The notes: a model not told the origin generated them from the letters alone. DNA of 64,000 bases from Lepus europaeus (GCF_033115175.1 NC_084842.1:27363549-27427548), one strand, 5' to 3'. Shown: positions 45,379-56,569, counted from the first letter of the stretch. Made by a program: numbers and translations.

Positions 45379-46567
45379 TTTATAAAATAAAATTTACTAG
45401 GGGAAAAATAATGAACTGTAGCCCTAAGCAATTAAGCAATTAAAAGTTTTGTGGAATTATTGAACTCAGATGACCTAAACATATTTATCTGAATGTAGCA
45501 TATTTATTGCATCACTTAAACTGGTGATTCCAAATCACCAGTGCACCATTGAGGCTATACCAAATTTTTGCCCATACCTTCACAGTATCCACTTACGGGA
45601 TATTTATATTCCTGTGTTCTTTCTTACAGGAACTGTATGGGCAGATCATTTAAAAGTTTTTCAAGAAAGTGGTATCTGTAGGCAGTAGTGAGAAAGAGGG
45701 AAACAAGCAAGCAAACAAACAAACAAACAAAAAACAGGAAAAAGAAGTGTCTTAATTTATATTCCTTCAACAATGTAAATTGTACAGAAGACACACTTCA
45801 TGGATAAATTGTATACTTTGCAGAAAAACTAATAGGTCTCTCTGATCTTGGAGACTGTGGTTGCCCGGCAACAACCTAAATGGGGCCAGGGCCTTCCTTT
45901 CCCCCAGAGGGAGGGGCTGTGTCCAAGTGCAGCCTCCCACAAGGTCAGCAGGTGCTGGCAACAGGCCCTGCGCCCGGCGAACTCCTTGAACAGCTGTCCT
46001 GGCCCTTGGCCTGCGTGATGCCCAGGCAGACATTCTGTCCGGGCTGGCAAGGCCATGGTCACACTTGTTCTGTATAAAGGAAAGCAAGCGTGGGCGGGGT
46101 GGGAGACCTGAGTCTTCTTGGAGTTCAGATTCTGGTCAGTCCAAGTTACCCAACCCCAGTGTCCCTCCACAGACTGCCGAGCTGTGGAAGCTGTATCCGA
46201 GACAGCTCCGCTCAGGAGCTCCAGCCCGTCCCCAGAGACACAGCTGTTTGCCCAAGCCCTTTCACTGGCACATTTTTAATAAGAGGTAGTCTAGATGTTC
46301 CCCCAAGTGCTAACATCCAGAGAAATCATCAATGGAAATCCAATATACAATCACAGAGGAAAGAATGCAGAAAATTCAAATTGAACCAAAATAATCCGAT
46401 AAATGTTTTCTACCACATGCAAATCAATTCTCTAATAAGATTTGTATGCAAACTTCTATCATCTGCTAAGAGTTCATTAGTTGCTAGTTAGCCACTGTTA
46501 AGGAAAAATTAAGAAAAGTTTCTGGAAACAATCGCCAAAGAAAATCAATGTTCCTTTCAAAATAGAG
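45379..46567. other. Intergenic, unique, with a GC-rich patch
   Basis: The patch at 45850-46260 is GC-richer than its surroundings and lacks SINEs. It holds an X-box palindrome (45860) and a TATAAAGG string (46073). No coding potential recognised. Confidence 0.5.
45860..45872. promoter_or_regulatory. X-box-like palindrome (RFX site candidate)
   Basis: GTTGCCCGGCAAC: arms GTTGCC and GGCAAC around a single base, matching the RFX consensus RYYRCC-N-RGYAAC. Motif only; no functional evidence. Confidence 0.4.
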
Positions 46568-46872
46568 ATAGCAGGCCTGCATTGTGGCACAGCAGGAAAA
46601 GCTGCCATCTGACACCAGATCCCATACCAGATTGCCAGCTGTTCTGCCTCCCACCCAGCTCCAGGCTCATGTGCCTGGAAAGGCAGCTGAAGAGGGCCCA
46701 AGTGCTTGGAACCCTTGCCACCCACGTGGGAGACCCAGATGGGGTTCCTGGCTCCTGGCTTCCACTTGGCCCAACACTGGCTATTATGACCATTTGGGAA
46801 GTTACCAGTGGATTCTCTCTGTCTCTGGCTCTGTCACACTCCCTTTCAAATAAATAAAATAGATCTTTAAAA
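46568..46872 (+). mobile_element. C-SINE, older type
   Basis: AGCAGGCCTGCATTGTGGC head, GACACCAGATCCCATACC, tail TTTCAAATAAATAAAATAG. Confidence 0.91.
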
Positions 46873-46879
46873 CAAAAAT

Positions 46880-47185
46880 CGAGATGGTTTTTGTGATGGT
46901 TCCTTTTATGCGGCGACTTGTCGAGCTTATGGCGCACGGTCGTTTAGTCACACTCTAATCCAGACGTCACTATGGAGTATTTTCTAGATGTGATTCACAT
47001 TTACAATCAGTGGACTTAAGTAGATTTGCGCTCTACAGGTGGGCGGGCTTCGCCCAATCAGTTGCAATCTCCAGGAGGAGGAGGATTTCTGCCTCCAGAC
47101 TGCAGCCCAGAAGCCCTCCCTGACCTGCCAGCCCACCTGACCTACCCAGCAAATTTTAGACTCAAGACCTGCTCCACAAAATGCT
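46880..47185. repeat. Ancient mammalian interspersed repeat, family uncertain
   Basis: Contains GTGGGCGGGCTTCGCCCAAT and CAGTTG with the order of blocks (GATGTGATTCACATTTACA, then AGTGGACTTAAGTAGATT) that I recall from a widespread mammalian repeat. Cannot name it securely. Confidence 0.4.
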
Positions 47186-47201
47186 ATCCAAGCTGGTTAC
47201 T

Positions 47202-47545
47202 GTTTTTTTTTTTTTTTAATTAATTTATTTATTTGAGAGGCAGAGTTACAGAGAGGCAGAGGCAGAGAGAAAGAGTGAGAGAGAAGTCTTCCATCCACTG
47301 GTTCACTTCCCCTGATGGCTGTAATGGCCAGAGCTACGCCAGTCTGAAGCCAGGAGCCAGGAGCTTCTTCCAGGTCTCCCACAAGGGTGCAGGGACCCAA
47401 GCACTTGGGCCATCTTCCACTGCTTTCCCAGGCTATAGCAGAGAGCTGGATTGGAAGTGGAGCAGCCGGGACTCGAACCAGCGCCCATATGGGATGCCAG
47501 CACCACAGATGGCGACTCTGCCCGCTGCACCACAGCACCGGCCCC
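47202..47545 (-). mobile_element. C-SINE, older type, with TSD
   Basis: TSD AGCTGGTTACTG (47190-47201) and AGCTGGTTAGTG (47546-47557). Confidence 0.96.
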
Positions 47546-47773
47546 AGCTGGTTAGTGTTGATCCTAAGCCAGAAGTTGCTCTGGGGCTGCTTTTGAGAGG
47601 ACGGTCTATTGCATGTCAGGCCACTTCTCACCTGCCCACATTGTGTGGGATAACTCTGCCTTGGTTTCTTTATCATTCTGGTGCCATCTGCTATCCATAG
47701 AGCAAGAATCTCCTCCCCAGCCAAATTCTGAGTCACTGACGACACCTTTCATCTTTCCCAGCTCTACTGTGAA

Positions 47774-48070
47774 TTTTTTTTAAAGATTTTTATTCATTAA
47801 TTTGAGGCAGAGTTACAGAGGGAGGAACAGAGAGATCTTCCATCTGCTGCTTCACTCCCCAATTGGCCGCAAGGGCCAGAGCTGGGCCAATCCGAAGCCA
47901 GGAGCCAGGAGCTTCTTCTGGGTCTCCCACATGGTGCAGGGACCCAAGCACTTGGGCCATCTTCCACTGCTTTCCCAGGCCACAGCAGAGAGCTGGATCG
48001 GAAGAGCAGCAGCCAGGACACAAACCAGTGCCACAGGCGAGGCTAAGCCTACTAGACCACAGTGCCAGCC
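47774..48070 (-). mobile_element. C-SINE, older type
   Basis: TTTTTTTAAAGATTTTTATTC on the left, CCACAGTGCCAGCCC on the right; B-box region partly deleted. Confidence 0.92.
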
Positions 48071-48651
48071 CAGATTTGTTCTTTGAAGAAGTGCACTGTC
48101 TATCACTCTCACTGGATTTGGGGATCTAGAAAGAGGAGGTACAAGCAACACTGCATCATCCACAGAGCACACTCCGCATTTTCAAGGGCAAGCGTTCAGG
48201 TAGTGAGGTAAAGGCATGGACTGTCACCTTCCAAAGAGAAGTTGCTCGACTACCAAGAGGAGCTAATGGAAATGTGAGGATTCTACAGAAAAGAGGGAAA
48301 AGCATTCATTCCTGAAGGTTAGAGCCACAGTATGCACAAGCCATTAATAACAAACTAATCTATTATTAAAGAAATGTCTTCCTCAATGTTTTTTAATTAA
48401 ATGTGCGCATCCTTAGGATGCTGATAAAGAATCAGATGTTTAAGTTTCCAAATGATGGTGAATTTAACATCAGGATTAGAATATCAAAGATTAGAACTAA
48501 AACATGCAACATGAAGTCTGTATGAGAGTTCAGGAAATAACTTGATGCTTGGAATTCACACCATAGTTTTAACAGCTGTGTCTCAGAAAAATAATCTATT
48601 TGAATACAAGGGTACTTCAAAACATTCATGGAAAATAGAAAGAAAAGTTTA
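48071..48651. other. Intergenic, unique
   Basis: Nothing recognised. Confidence 0.5.
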
Positions 48652-48872
48652 GGGGCTGGGTGTTGTGGCACAGTGGTTTATGCTGCCGCCTGCGACACTG
48701 GCATCCCATATGAGTGCTGATTCAAATCCCAGCTGCTCCATTTCTTGTCCAGCTCCCTGCTAGTGTGCCTGGGAGAGCAGCTAAAGACAGCCCAATGCTT
48801 GGGCCCCTGCCATTTCTCTCTCTCCTCTCTCTCTCTAACTCTGATGTTCAAGTAAAAATAAATACTCTATTA
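48652..48872 (+). mobile_element. C-SINE, internally deleted
   Basis: Intact head half, then a jump from GGGCCCCTGCC to the CT-rich tail; about 110 bases missing from the middle. Confidence 0.9.
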
Positions 48873-49018
48873 AAAAAGATTTATTTATTTGAAAGGCAGA
48901 GTTACAGAGAGGGAGAAACAGAGAGAGAGAGAGAGAAATCTCTCTGCTGGTTCACTCTCCACATGGCCACAATGGCCAGGGCTGGGCCAGACAGAAGCCA
49001 GGAGCTCCATCTGGGAGC
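48873..49018 (-). mobile_element. C-SINE, 3' fragment
   Basis: AAAAAGATTTATTTATTTG to AGGAGCTCCATCTGGGAGCC; head half missing. Tail-to-tail with the preceding copy. Confidence 0.88.
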
Positions 49019-49058
49019 CAAAATAAACTCATCTCTTTTGTTTTTAAGATTTATTTGT

Positions 49059-49336
49059 TGGGGTCGTCACAGGCATAGTGGGCTAAGCCTCCCCAAGGCT
49101 CCAGCATCCCATGTGGGTGCCAGTTCTAGTCCCGGCTGCTTTTCTTCCCACCCAGCTCTCTATTATGGTTGGGAAGCACTGAAAGATGGCCCAAGTGCTT
49201 GGGCCCCTACTCCCACGTGGGAGACCCAGAAGAAGCTCCCGGCTCCTGGCTTCAGATTGGCTCAGCTCCGGCCACTGGGGCCATTTGGGGAATGAACCAA
49301 CAGATAGCAGACCTCTCTCTGTTACTCTACCTCTTC
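49059..49336 (+). mobile_element. C-SINE, older type
   Basis: Head GGGGTCGTCACAGGCATAG, CCATGTGGGTGCCAG; a short tail fragment (TTTTTAAGATTTATTT) of another copy precedes it. Confidence 0.88.
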
Positions 49337-50869
49337 AGCGTGAGGATGGTGACCACGTGGCACAGCGGTCCCAGAGGGGTCAAAGGGGCAACAGGCGTAT
49401 GGCAGCACCTGTGAGAACCACCCACGTCCTCAAGAGGCCCAGGGCCCAGCAGAAGGGAGAAGGCACTGCAGACTCCCCACATCAAGGGTGGGTGCAGGAA
49501 ATAAAGGCAGCCGTATGAGCATCTGGGCTGGGGGAAAGCAGGTGTCATGATGTAGCCCAAAGAGTGTGTGCGGGCCCGTGAGACAGGAAGCGGGGCCAGC
49601 CCTGATGGCCCTCCGTGTGTTAGGCTTCCCAAAGACTCAGGACCAATCAGACATGTCTGGACATGTGTTAAGCACTCAACGTGAAGGCGTTGGCCCACAC
49701 CACAGTGGGGGCTGGCGAGGGCACGGGCCGTAGAGCGGGCCAGCAGGCAGAGACCTAGGCAAGGGCTGAATCGGTAGGCTGAGTGCAAAGACACGTGGCC
49801 AGCAGGACTCCCCCTCCATCCCAGGAGCAGCACTTGCTCTTGGAGTCCCCGCTCACATCAGGGAGGATGATCTGCACTCCTCAGTCTGTCCCATCTTGGT
49901 GCTAATTCCATCTACAACTACCTTTACAGCAGCATCTAGACTGGTGTTTAACCAAATTCCTGGATACCATGGCCAAGCCACGGTGACACATAAAACTGAT
50001 GGCGAGACCCACTCTTCCTCCCGGCTCTTCCTCCATCGTTCCGCAGGTCTGGAGTGAGGTGGAGGGCTGGGAGCCCTGCAGTCCGGCAGGTGGGGAGGAC
50101 ACGCTGTGGGGCGTCTGTGGTTATTGCCTGGGAGCTATCATGAGGGAACGGCCGGATGCCATGCGGCGTGCGCATGCCTCTGTGGTCCTGATGCTGACAC
50201 ATCCCCGTCACCACTGGAGCCCTGACCCCAGGCCTCAGCCTTCAGAGTCCCCAAGAACAAAGGAGCCTTGTTTATTTTTTGTTGTTTTTATTGTAAGAGA
50301 AGAAGAAAATATCAAAGCTCCCTAATTTTTCTTTTTCCTGGGAGAAAGCAAAGATTGATTTTTTTTCCAGCAACCTCTAAACTTTACATTTCTTCTGAAT
50401 AAAAATATGTGCTCCCAGGGAAGAGAAACAGTCCTCACCAACAAAACTGCCGTGTGCACCCAAAATGGCTGCAAAGGAGAGACTGGTGGGTGTGTCGGGA
50501 TGAGCCTTCCTGCAGTTCCTGATTCTCCTGTGTGGGCGTGTCTGAATTACTGCTTACCTGTGTGTCACCGTCAGTTTCATGACTCAGCCTATTTTACCCC
50601 AGAGTCAGTGAGAGCTGAGTAATGACCTGGGAGGAAGCAAGGCACATGTACCCTTGAACTCAAAGGTTTTAATGAAACCCAGTGAACTCTGCCCTGAAGC
50701 ATCTGGACTTGAGTCAAAATTTTGTAGTGTAAATACTGACATTTTGCCAGCATGAGGAACATAATTTATTTCAGTATCTTTGCCAAAATTACTCATCAAT
50801 TTCTGAATTGCAAATGTGTGTGTGTGCGTGTGCGTGTATTTCTCATTGAAGGCCGTAGTTTAGAATTGC
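49337..50869. other. SINE-free intergenic block
   Basis: About 1.5 kb, GC-rich in the first half (49340-50240). Open frames here are unsupported by splice sites or homology I can recall. A TG-rich microsatellite lies at 50815-50838. Confidence 0.5.
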
Positions 50870-50962
50870 TGTGGTTCGAATGTGTCCCCTCAAGTTCCTG
50901 TGCTGGAAACTTAATTAACCCCCAGCACCATAGTGTTGGAAGGAGGACCCATTGGGGAGGGT
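50870..50962 (+). mobile_element. ERVL-MaLR LTR fragment, 5' part
   Basis: GAATGTGTCCCCTCAAGTTC, TGGAAACTTAATTAACCCCC and AGTGTTGGAAGGAGGACCC resemble the start of an MST/MLT-type LTR. Cut off by a C-SINE. No viral gene sequence. Confidence 0.55.
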
Positions 50963-51308
50963 GTTTTCTTTTTTAAGATTTATTTATTTGAAAGTCAGAG
51001 TTACACAGAGAGAGGAGAGAGAGAGGCAGAGGGAGAGTGAGAGAGAGGTCTTCCAACCTCTGGCCACAACAGCCAGGGCTGGGCAAAGCCAAAGCCAGCA
51101 ACCGGGAACTCCATCTAGGTCTTCCACTTGGATGGTGGGCACCCAAGCACTTGGGCCATCTTCCAGTGCACATTAGCAGGGATGTAGACAGGAAGCTAGA
51201 GCTAGGTAGGAAGTGGAGTAGCCGGGACTCAGTACTCCAGCCAGTGTTCCTATGGGGTGCCAGTGTCTCAGGCAGTAAATTAACCCACTGCATCACAATG
51301 TCAGCCCC
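50963..51308 (-). mobile_element. C-SINE, older type
   Basis: TTTTTTAAGATTTATTTATTTG to ATCACAATGTCAGCCCC; a short duplication near AGGAAGCTAGAGCTAGGTAG. Confidence 0.92.
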
Positions 51309-51626
51309 TCAATACTAATATTCTGATATTGTCCACACTCACTGAGTGTGTATTTTCCCTTTGTCTTTACATAAGTCTTGCGTTTCTGGTCCCCTTTACC
51401 TATGTCTCCTTGAATTCTTTCCTAGGTAAGAACCTAGGAACAAGTGTGGCAGGAGGGTCTCTCTTTCCCCCTGCATCAGTAGAACACCTGGTTGGTGTGC
51501 AAAGAATTGGAGAATTTGCTGCTGATGATGGAAAACACCCCAGAAGAGCCTATGCTCTTAGCTTCCAAACTATTTCCCCCATCCCAGGATTGATGGTTGG
51601 CTTTGTGAAAAATGAATGATCTCTTG
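51309..51626. other. Intergenic, possible LTR remnant
   Basis: Open frame at 51329-51619 has no recognised product. The sequence around 51420-51600 feels repeat-like, but I cannot assign it. Confidence 0.35.
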
Positions 51627-51933
51627 GGCTAGTGCCGTGTTGTAGTGGGTAAAGTTGCTGCCTGCAGTTCCAGCATGCCATATGGGTACTGGTTCCTGTC
51701 CCGGCTGCTCCACTTCTGATCCAGCTCCCTGCTAATGCACCTAGGAAAGCAGAGGAAGATGGCCCAAGTCCTTGGACCTTTGCACCCATGTGGGAGACCT
51801 AAATGAAGCACCAGTTTCCTGGCTTCAGCCAGGCCCAGCCCTGGTTGATGCAGCCAACTGGGGAGTGAAACAGCAGGTGGAAGATCTCTCTGTCTCTCCC
51901 TCTTTCTGTAACTCTGTCTTTCAAGTAAATCAA
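51627..51933 (+). mobile_element. C-SINE, older type
   Basis: Head GGGCTAGTGCCGTGTTGTAG, CCATATGGGTACTGG, tail TTTCAAGTAAATCAAG running straight into a GGAA repeat. Confidence 0.93.
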
Positions 51934-51998
51934 GAAGAAGGAAGGAAGGAAGGAAGGAAGGAAGGAAGGAAAGAAGGAAGGAAGGAAGGAAGGAAGGA
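51934..51998. repeat. (GGAA)n microsatellite at a SINE tail
   Basis: About 15 GGAA units with a single A-for-G interruption. Confidence 0.95.
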
Positions 51999-52297
51999 TG
52001 ATTTCCTCCAAGGAAGCAGATAAAGAAGTAAGAGAAGATATTGAATACAGAACTTTGGAGAATGCTTGTTCTTGGGATGAAAGAAAGAACAAAGGATGGG
52101 AAAAAAGGGGGCAAAGAGGTAGAAAAACTTTGCCACCACCATACTGGAAAAAACCCCAAGATCAATACCTGCCAGTGGTCAAATACCTTCAGGACTTCAG
52201 GAAGGACAGCCACAGAAATGTCTTCTCGGACTTTGGAGATATTTAGTGATTTTCAGGACTGTAGATCCTTGAGGGGACAGGTCAGGGTCCTTAGAGG

Positions 52298-52350
52298 ATT
52301 TATATATATATACACACACACACACATATATGTTATATATATGTATGTAT
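52298..52350. repeat. Compound (TA)n(CA)n(TA)n microsatellite
   Basis: TATATATATACACACACACA followed by further TATATG units. Confidence 0.9.
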
Positions 52351-52359
52351 TTTTATCTG

Positions 52360-52936
52360 ACAATGGGGATGGTGGAGAGAGAGAGAGAGAGCGATTCTAT
52401 TCCCTAGTGCACCTCCCAAATGCCTGCAACAGCCATGGCTGGGCCAGGCTGAAACCGGGGTACTTGGAACTCAGTCCAGCACTCCCATGAGAGTGGAAGG
52501 AACCCAAGTACCTGTTGCTGGTGAGAAGAAGTCAACCGAGCAGCAGAGACACAATGAGCAGAATCAGATTTTTAAAATACACTGCAAGGGAGCAGTGGGA
52601 AAGCAGGCCAGGTATTAGCTAACTGCCCCACGTGGATCAGAACCTGGGAGATACATATCTGACACAGATTGCCGCTGGCTAGGGGCTTTTCCATCACTTA
52701 TGGCTAGGGATTTTTCCTCAGTGACTTCCTTATTGCTGGGGATCTTTGCTGGGGGCTTTCTCATTGTCCGGGGGCCCAGCTGACCTCCACATCAAGTACT
52801 CGAGCCGACACTTGCTGCTTCCCAGGCTGTATATTAGCAGGAAGTTAGAATCAGGAGCAGAGTCGGGCCTTGAACCCAGGCACTGTGAGATGGAATGCAG
52901 GTGCGCCAAGTGGTGGCTTCCGCACTGCACCCCAGC
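52360..52936 (-). mobile_element. Oldest-type C-SINE split by a 280-base insert
   Basis: Left piece 52360-52512 (to AACCCAAGTACC), right piece about 52792-52936 (from AAGTACTCGAGCC to the CACCCCAGCG-like head). Confidence 0.8.
52513..52791. mobile_element. Unidentified insert within a SINE, possible solo LTR
   Basis: Bordered by AAGTACC/AAGTACT, which look like a target duplication. Starts TGTTGCTGGTGAGAAG and ends near CTGACCTCCACATC. Includes three diverged copies of a GGGGCTTTTYC-type unit. The size suits a short solo LTR, but no family is recognised. Confidence 0.45.
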
Positions 52937-53139
52937 GTGGAGGAGTTAGGTGCAGACCAGTGAGGAGGACGCAGAGATGACAATTATGAAAAGATGGACC
53001 TTTCAGAAATTTCATTATTGAAAAAAATGAGAAAGGGCTATGTAAGCCTTAGCAAATTATAAAATCTTTGTGTGTTTGCTTATAGGGATAGGAGATACAC
53101 AATAGATGCTCAGTAAATTCACAAATAAGCTAAATTAAT

Positions 53140-53330
53140 GTCTAAGTTTTATTTTGTGCCTTTTATGTTTCAAGCACTAGTGTAAGCACTTTATAAATGT
53201 CAGCTCATTTATTATTTCCTACATGAAGTGTTCTTACTATTCTCATCATTTTATTTGTATGTATAAGGAAACTGAGTCCAAGAAAGTTTAAGTCACTTGC
53301 CCAAGTCTGCTTTTAAGCTTCACACTCTTG
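53140..53330 (-). mobile_element. MIR element
   Basis: GTAAGCACTTTATAAATGTC, AAGGAAACTGAGTCCAAG and AAGTCACTTGCCCAAG are the reverse of the MIR core. Confidence 0.85.
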
Positions 53331-53402
53331 CCTGTAATGATAGGTTGGAAGCTCAGAGACAAGATATTTAGAGGGTTTTATTTTAAAATTTAAATACAGA
53401 GG

Positions 53403-53716
53403 TGTATGTTTGGCATAGCTGTTAGGTCACTGTTTGGACATCCACATCCCTTGTTAGAGTGCTTGGTCTGAGACCCAGCTCCTCCGCTTCCAATCCAGCT
53501 TCCTGCCAATGTGCACCCTGGGAGGCAGCAGGTGACGCCTCAAGTGCTTGGTCCCTGCCACCCACCAGGGAGATCCAGATAGAGTTCCTGGCTCCTTCTG
53601 GCTTCAGCCTAGCCCAGCCCTGGCTGTTATGGGCCTTTGGGAGTGAACCAGTGGTGAAAGATCTCTCTCCATCTGTTTCTCTGTCTCTCTGCCTTTCAAA
53701 TAAAATGAAAATGAAT
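53403..53716 (+). mobile_element. C-SINE, oldest variant
   Basis: GGTGTATGTTTGGCATAGC head, tail CTTTCAAATAAAATGAAAATG. Confidence 0.87.
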
Positions 53717-54018
53717 AATTCAAAAAATTTAAATACAAAGTAAATTGCATTAATCACAAATGATTTAACCTATCATCCAGGGACTGGAGATGACAATGAA
53801 GGAGTTAGGAAGAAATTCATGCAGATTTATAAGATTAAAAAGCATTATTAGCATGAAGTTTCTTCCTCACTTCTGTATCTCAGCAGCCAGCACGATGTGC
53901 CATGGCATTCCCATAAATGTCTGTTGAAGAAAACATAAGTCACTTAAAGCATGAATAATTATGACTAGATTGATAATATTAATAATGCTAACATAACTTT
54001 TTAATAATGATAAAAAAG

Positions 54019-54292
54019 GGAGCAGGCGTTTAGCTGAGCAGGTGAGACACCTGGTCCCATATCAGAGTACCTGGGTTCAAACCCAGCTGGACTCCTGACT
54101 CCAGCTTCCTGCTCATGCACACCCTGGGAGGCAGTGGTGACAGCTCACATAACTGGTTCCTGCCACCCCTGTGGGAGACCTGGATTGAGTTCCTGGCTCC
54201 TGGCTAGCCGTTGCAGGCATTTGAGAAGTAAACGAGCAGATAGGATCCTCTCTCTCTCTCTCTCTATCAATTACATTAAAACATTTTTAAAT
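54019..54292 (+). mobile_element. C-SINE, oldest variant
   Basis: GGAGCAGGCGTTTAGCTGAG head; (TC)n at 54248-54266; the tail lacks the usual TTTCAAATAAA. Confidence 0.84.
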
Positions 54293-54837
54293 AGAGATGA
54301 AAAGGAAGTAGTGGAAGAAAATCAGATATTTTAGAAAACCGTGTTCTATTTTGCCTCATTTAGCCTTCACATGAAGCTTGCTTCTTTCTAAAGTGATACT
54401 GGTTATGTGGAGCCAGGTCTCTGGAGACCAAGGGTTCTCTGAAATAAAAGGGTTTCATGAGCCCTTACAGATGCCAGCCAGCAAAGTCCAGATCCTGGGA
54501 TGAGTTCCCACAACTACCAACCGTCGGGCTGGAAACCTGAGAGCCAAGAGCATTTTTATGACAGTTTGGGGAAGGAAAGCACAAACTATGTATTGGTTAT
54601 AAACGAGAGGTTGGACAGTGTGCAACAGGGAAAGGTTGGGGGAGGAGGACAGAACTCAAGGCCTGGTTAGGGTTAGCAGTCTACAAAGTGTATGACTCAA
54701 GTCAGCCACCAGGTATTTCAAATCAAGGTTTGAGCTTACATTCAGGAAAGTGGAATGGTTTTAGCCCGAAACTGTCACCTTGCTGACCTCCCTTATGTCT
54801 TCCCTCTCCCACTCTCCAGCCCTTGGTAGTTAAATTT
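54293..54837. other. Intergenic, unique
   Basis: Nothing recognised. Confidence 0.5.
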
Positions 54838-54850
54838 AGAACATCTTGGC

Positions 54851-55175
54851 GGCTGGCGCTGTGGCTTAACAGGCTAATCCTCCGCATTGCGGCGCCGGCA
54901 CACCGGGTTCTAGTCCCGGTCGGGGCACCGGATTCTTTCCCGGTTGCCCCTCTTCCAGGCCAGCTCTCTGCTGTGGCCCGGGAAGGCAGTGGAGGATGGC
55001 CCAAGTCCTTGGGCCCTGCACCCGCATGGGAGACCAGGAGAAGCACCTGGCTCCTGGCTTCGGATCAGCGAGATGTGCTGGCCGCAGTGGCCATTGGAGG
55101 GTGAACCAAAGGAAGACCTTTCTCTCTGTCTCTGTCTCTCTCTCTCTCACTATCCACTCCGCCTTAAAAAAAAAA
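54851..55175 (+). mobile_element. C-SINE, young type, with perfect TSD
   Basis: TSD AGAACATCTTGGC at 54838-54850 and 55176-55188. Immediately followed by an older copy. Confidence 0.97.
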
Positions 55176-55188
55176 AGAACATCTTGGC

Positions 55189-55517
55189 AGCCAGAAATGT
55201 GGCACAATGGGTTGAGCCATCAAGTCTTCAGCATTCCATATGGAGTGCTGGTTCTAGTCCCAACTGCTCCACTTCCCATCCAGCTTCCTGCTGATGCACC
55301 TGGGAAGGCAGTAGAAGATGGCCCAGGTGCTTGGGCCCCTGCACCCACGTGGGAGACCAGGATGGAGCTCCTGGCTCCTGGCTTCGACCTGACTCAGCGC
55401 TGGCTGCTGTGAGCATTTAGGGAGTGATCCAGTGGATGGAAGATTGTTTGCTGGTGCACACTCTCTCCCTTTCTCTCCCACTCTGTCAAATAAATAAGTA
55501 AATAATAATCTTTTTTA
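55189..55517 (+). mobile_element. C-SINE, older type
   Basis: Starts AGCCAGAAATGTGGCAC, tail GTCAAATAAATAAGTAAATA. The young copy inserted just at its 5' boundary. Confidence 0.92.
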
Positions 55518-55924
55518 AAAATTTAAGATGTCTCATAATTTTCTCTTATCACTTATCAGCCCCAAATCAGCTTCCATCATTTTCTGCTCCTTAAGAGTTT
55601 TTGCAGTTCTTTCATTTTTCGTTTTTGACATTTTTTTTTCTTTCAAATGACCCATGTTGCTGAAACAGCAAAGGGAGCTGAACTTAATGAGCTGAAGTTG
55701 CTGCCCTCATCATCCATGCTTTCAAAACACCAGGGTCTGAAAACCAGTCACATCGCTCGTCCACTGCTTGGGAAACACAGCTTGAACAGAGTCGGGGTGC
55801 ACCAGCAAAGAAGAGGGCCCCAGTGCCGAGTGTTAAAGAGAGGGTGGCAGCAGTGAGCAGTGGCTCTCCGGGTGGAGAAAGGCTGCCTCGTCCTAAAACA
55901 CACTCCAGAGCAGGCCTGAGGGGC
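55518..55924. other. Intergenic, unique
   Basis: A 69-codon open frame at 55647-55856 has no recognised product. Confidence 0.45.
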
Positions 55925-56089
55925 CGCAGCTGATGGCCCAAGTACTTGGTCCCTGACAGCCACATGGGAGACCCAACGGAGTTCCTAGCTTTGGATGGGA
56001 AGCCCAGGAGCCGGGACTCAGATTGGCTCTGGTAAGGGATGCGGGTGTCCCAAGCAGGGGCTTAACCCTCTGAGCTACAACGCCCGCCC
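55925..56089. mobile_element. Chimeric C-SINE: plus-strand piece fused to minus-strand piece
   Basis: 55925-55993 reads as SINE sense (GATGGCCCAAGTACTTGG through GAGACCCAACGGAGTTCC). From about 55996 it reads as SINE antisense, ending GAGCTACAACGCCCGCCCC. Confidence 0.75.
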
Positions 56090-56259
56090 CACCTTTAAAC
56101 TGAACAAAAATACCATTTCAGGGATTAAAATAAGTTTCAGATATTTGTAAAATATTGTCTACTGTCTCATTCCCTGACTATAATGCTAAATAAATGAAAT
56201 GTTTCTCTCCATATATTCGTCTTGCTAGTCCACTTACTAACTCATACTCCTACCTTATT

Positions 56260-56569
56260 GTTTTTTAAAAAATATTTATTTGTTTGAAAGGCAGAGTTAC
56301 AGAAAGAGAGAGAAGGAGAGACAGATTTTCCACCTGCTGGCTCACTCCCCAAATGGCCACAAATGGCCACAAATGGCCAGGGTGATGCCAGGAGCCAGGA
56401 GCTTCTTCCTGGTCTCTCACATGTGTGAGACTTGGGCTATCCTCCACTGCTTTCCCAGGCACATCAGCAGGGGGCTGAATCAGAAGTGGAACAGTCAGAC
56501 TTGAACCAGCACCCATATGGGATTCTGGCTCTGCAGGCTGTAGCTTAACCCACTGTGCCATAGCATTCC
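56260..56569 (-). mobile_element. C-SINE, older type, with perfect TSD
   Basis: TSD ACTCCTACCTTATT at 56246-56259 and 56570-56583. Contains three tandem AAATGGCCAC units near 56351-56380. Confidence 0.96.

Noticed and set aside
45516-45542. Short palindrome ACTGGTGATT...AATCACCAGT
   Set aside because: A 10-base inverted repeat in AT-rich DNA with no associated gene, RNA or repeat boundary; likely chance.
47197-47745. 182-codon minus-strand open frame
   Set aside because: Its core is the C-SINE at 47202-47545; the ends are short chance extensions.
48714-49295. 193-codon open frame
   Set aside because: It runs through three SINE pieces in different orientations with linker sequence; no independent coding signal.
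51329-51619. 96-codon open frame ending LMVGFVKNE
   Set aside because: No start or splice support; sits beside an LTR fragment and may itself be old repeat sequence.
52041-52490. 149-codon open frame with a lysine-rich start
   Set aside because: Crosses a microsatellite and a SINE; a chance frame.
55647-55856. 69-codon open frame in unique sequence
   Set aside because: Reads like a plausible peptide but I recognise no family and see no A tail or target duplication that would mark a retrocopy.
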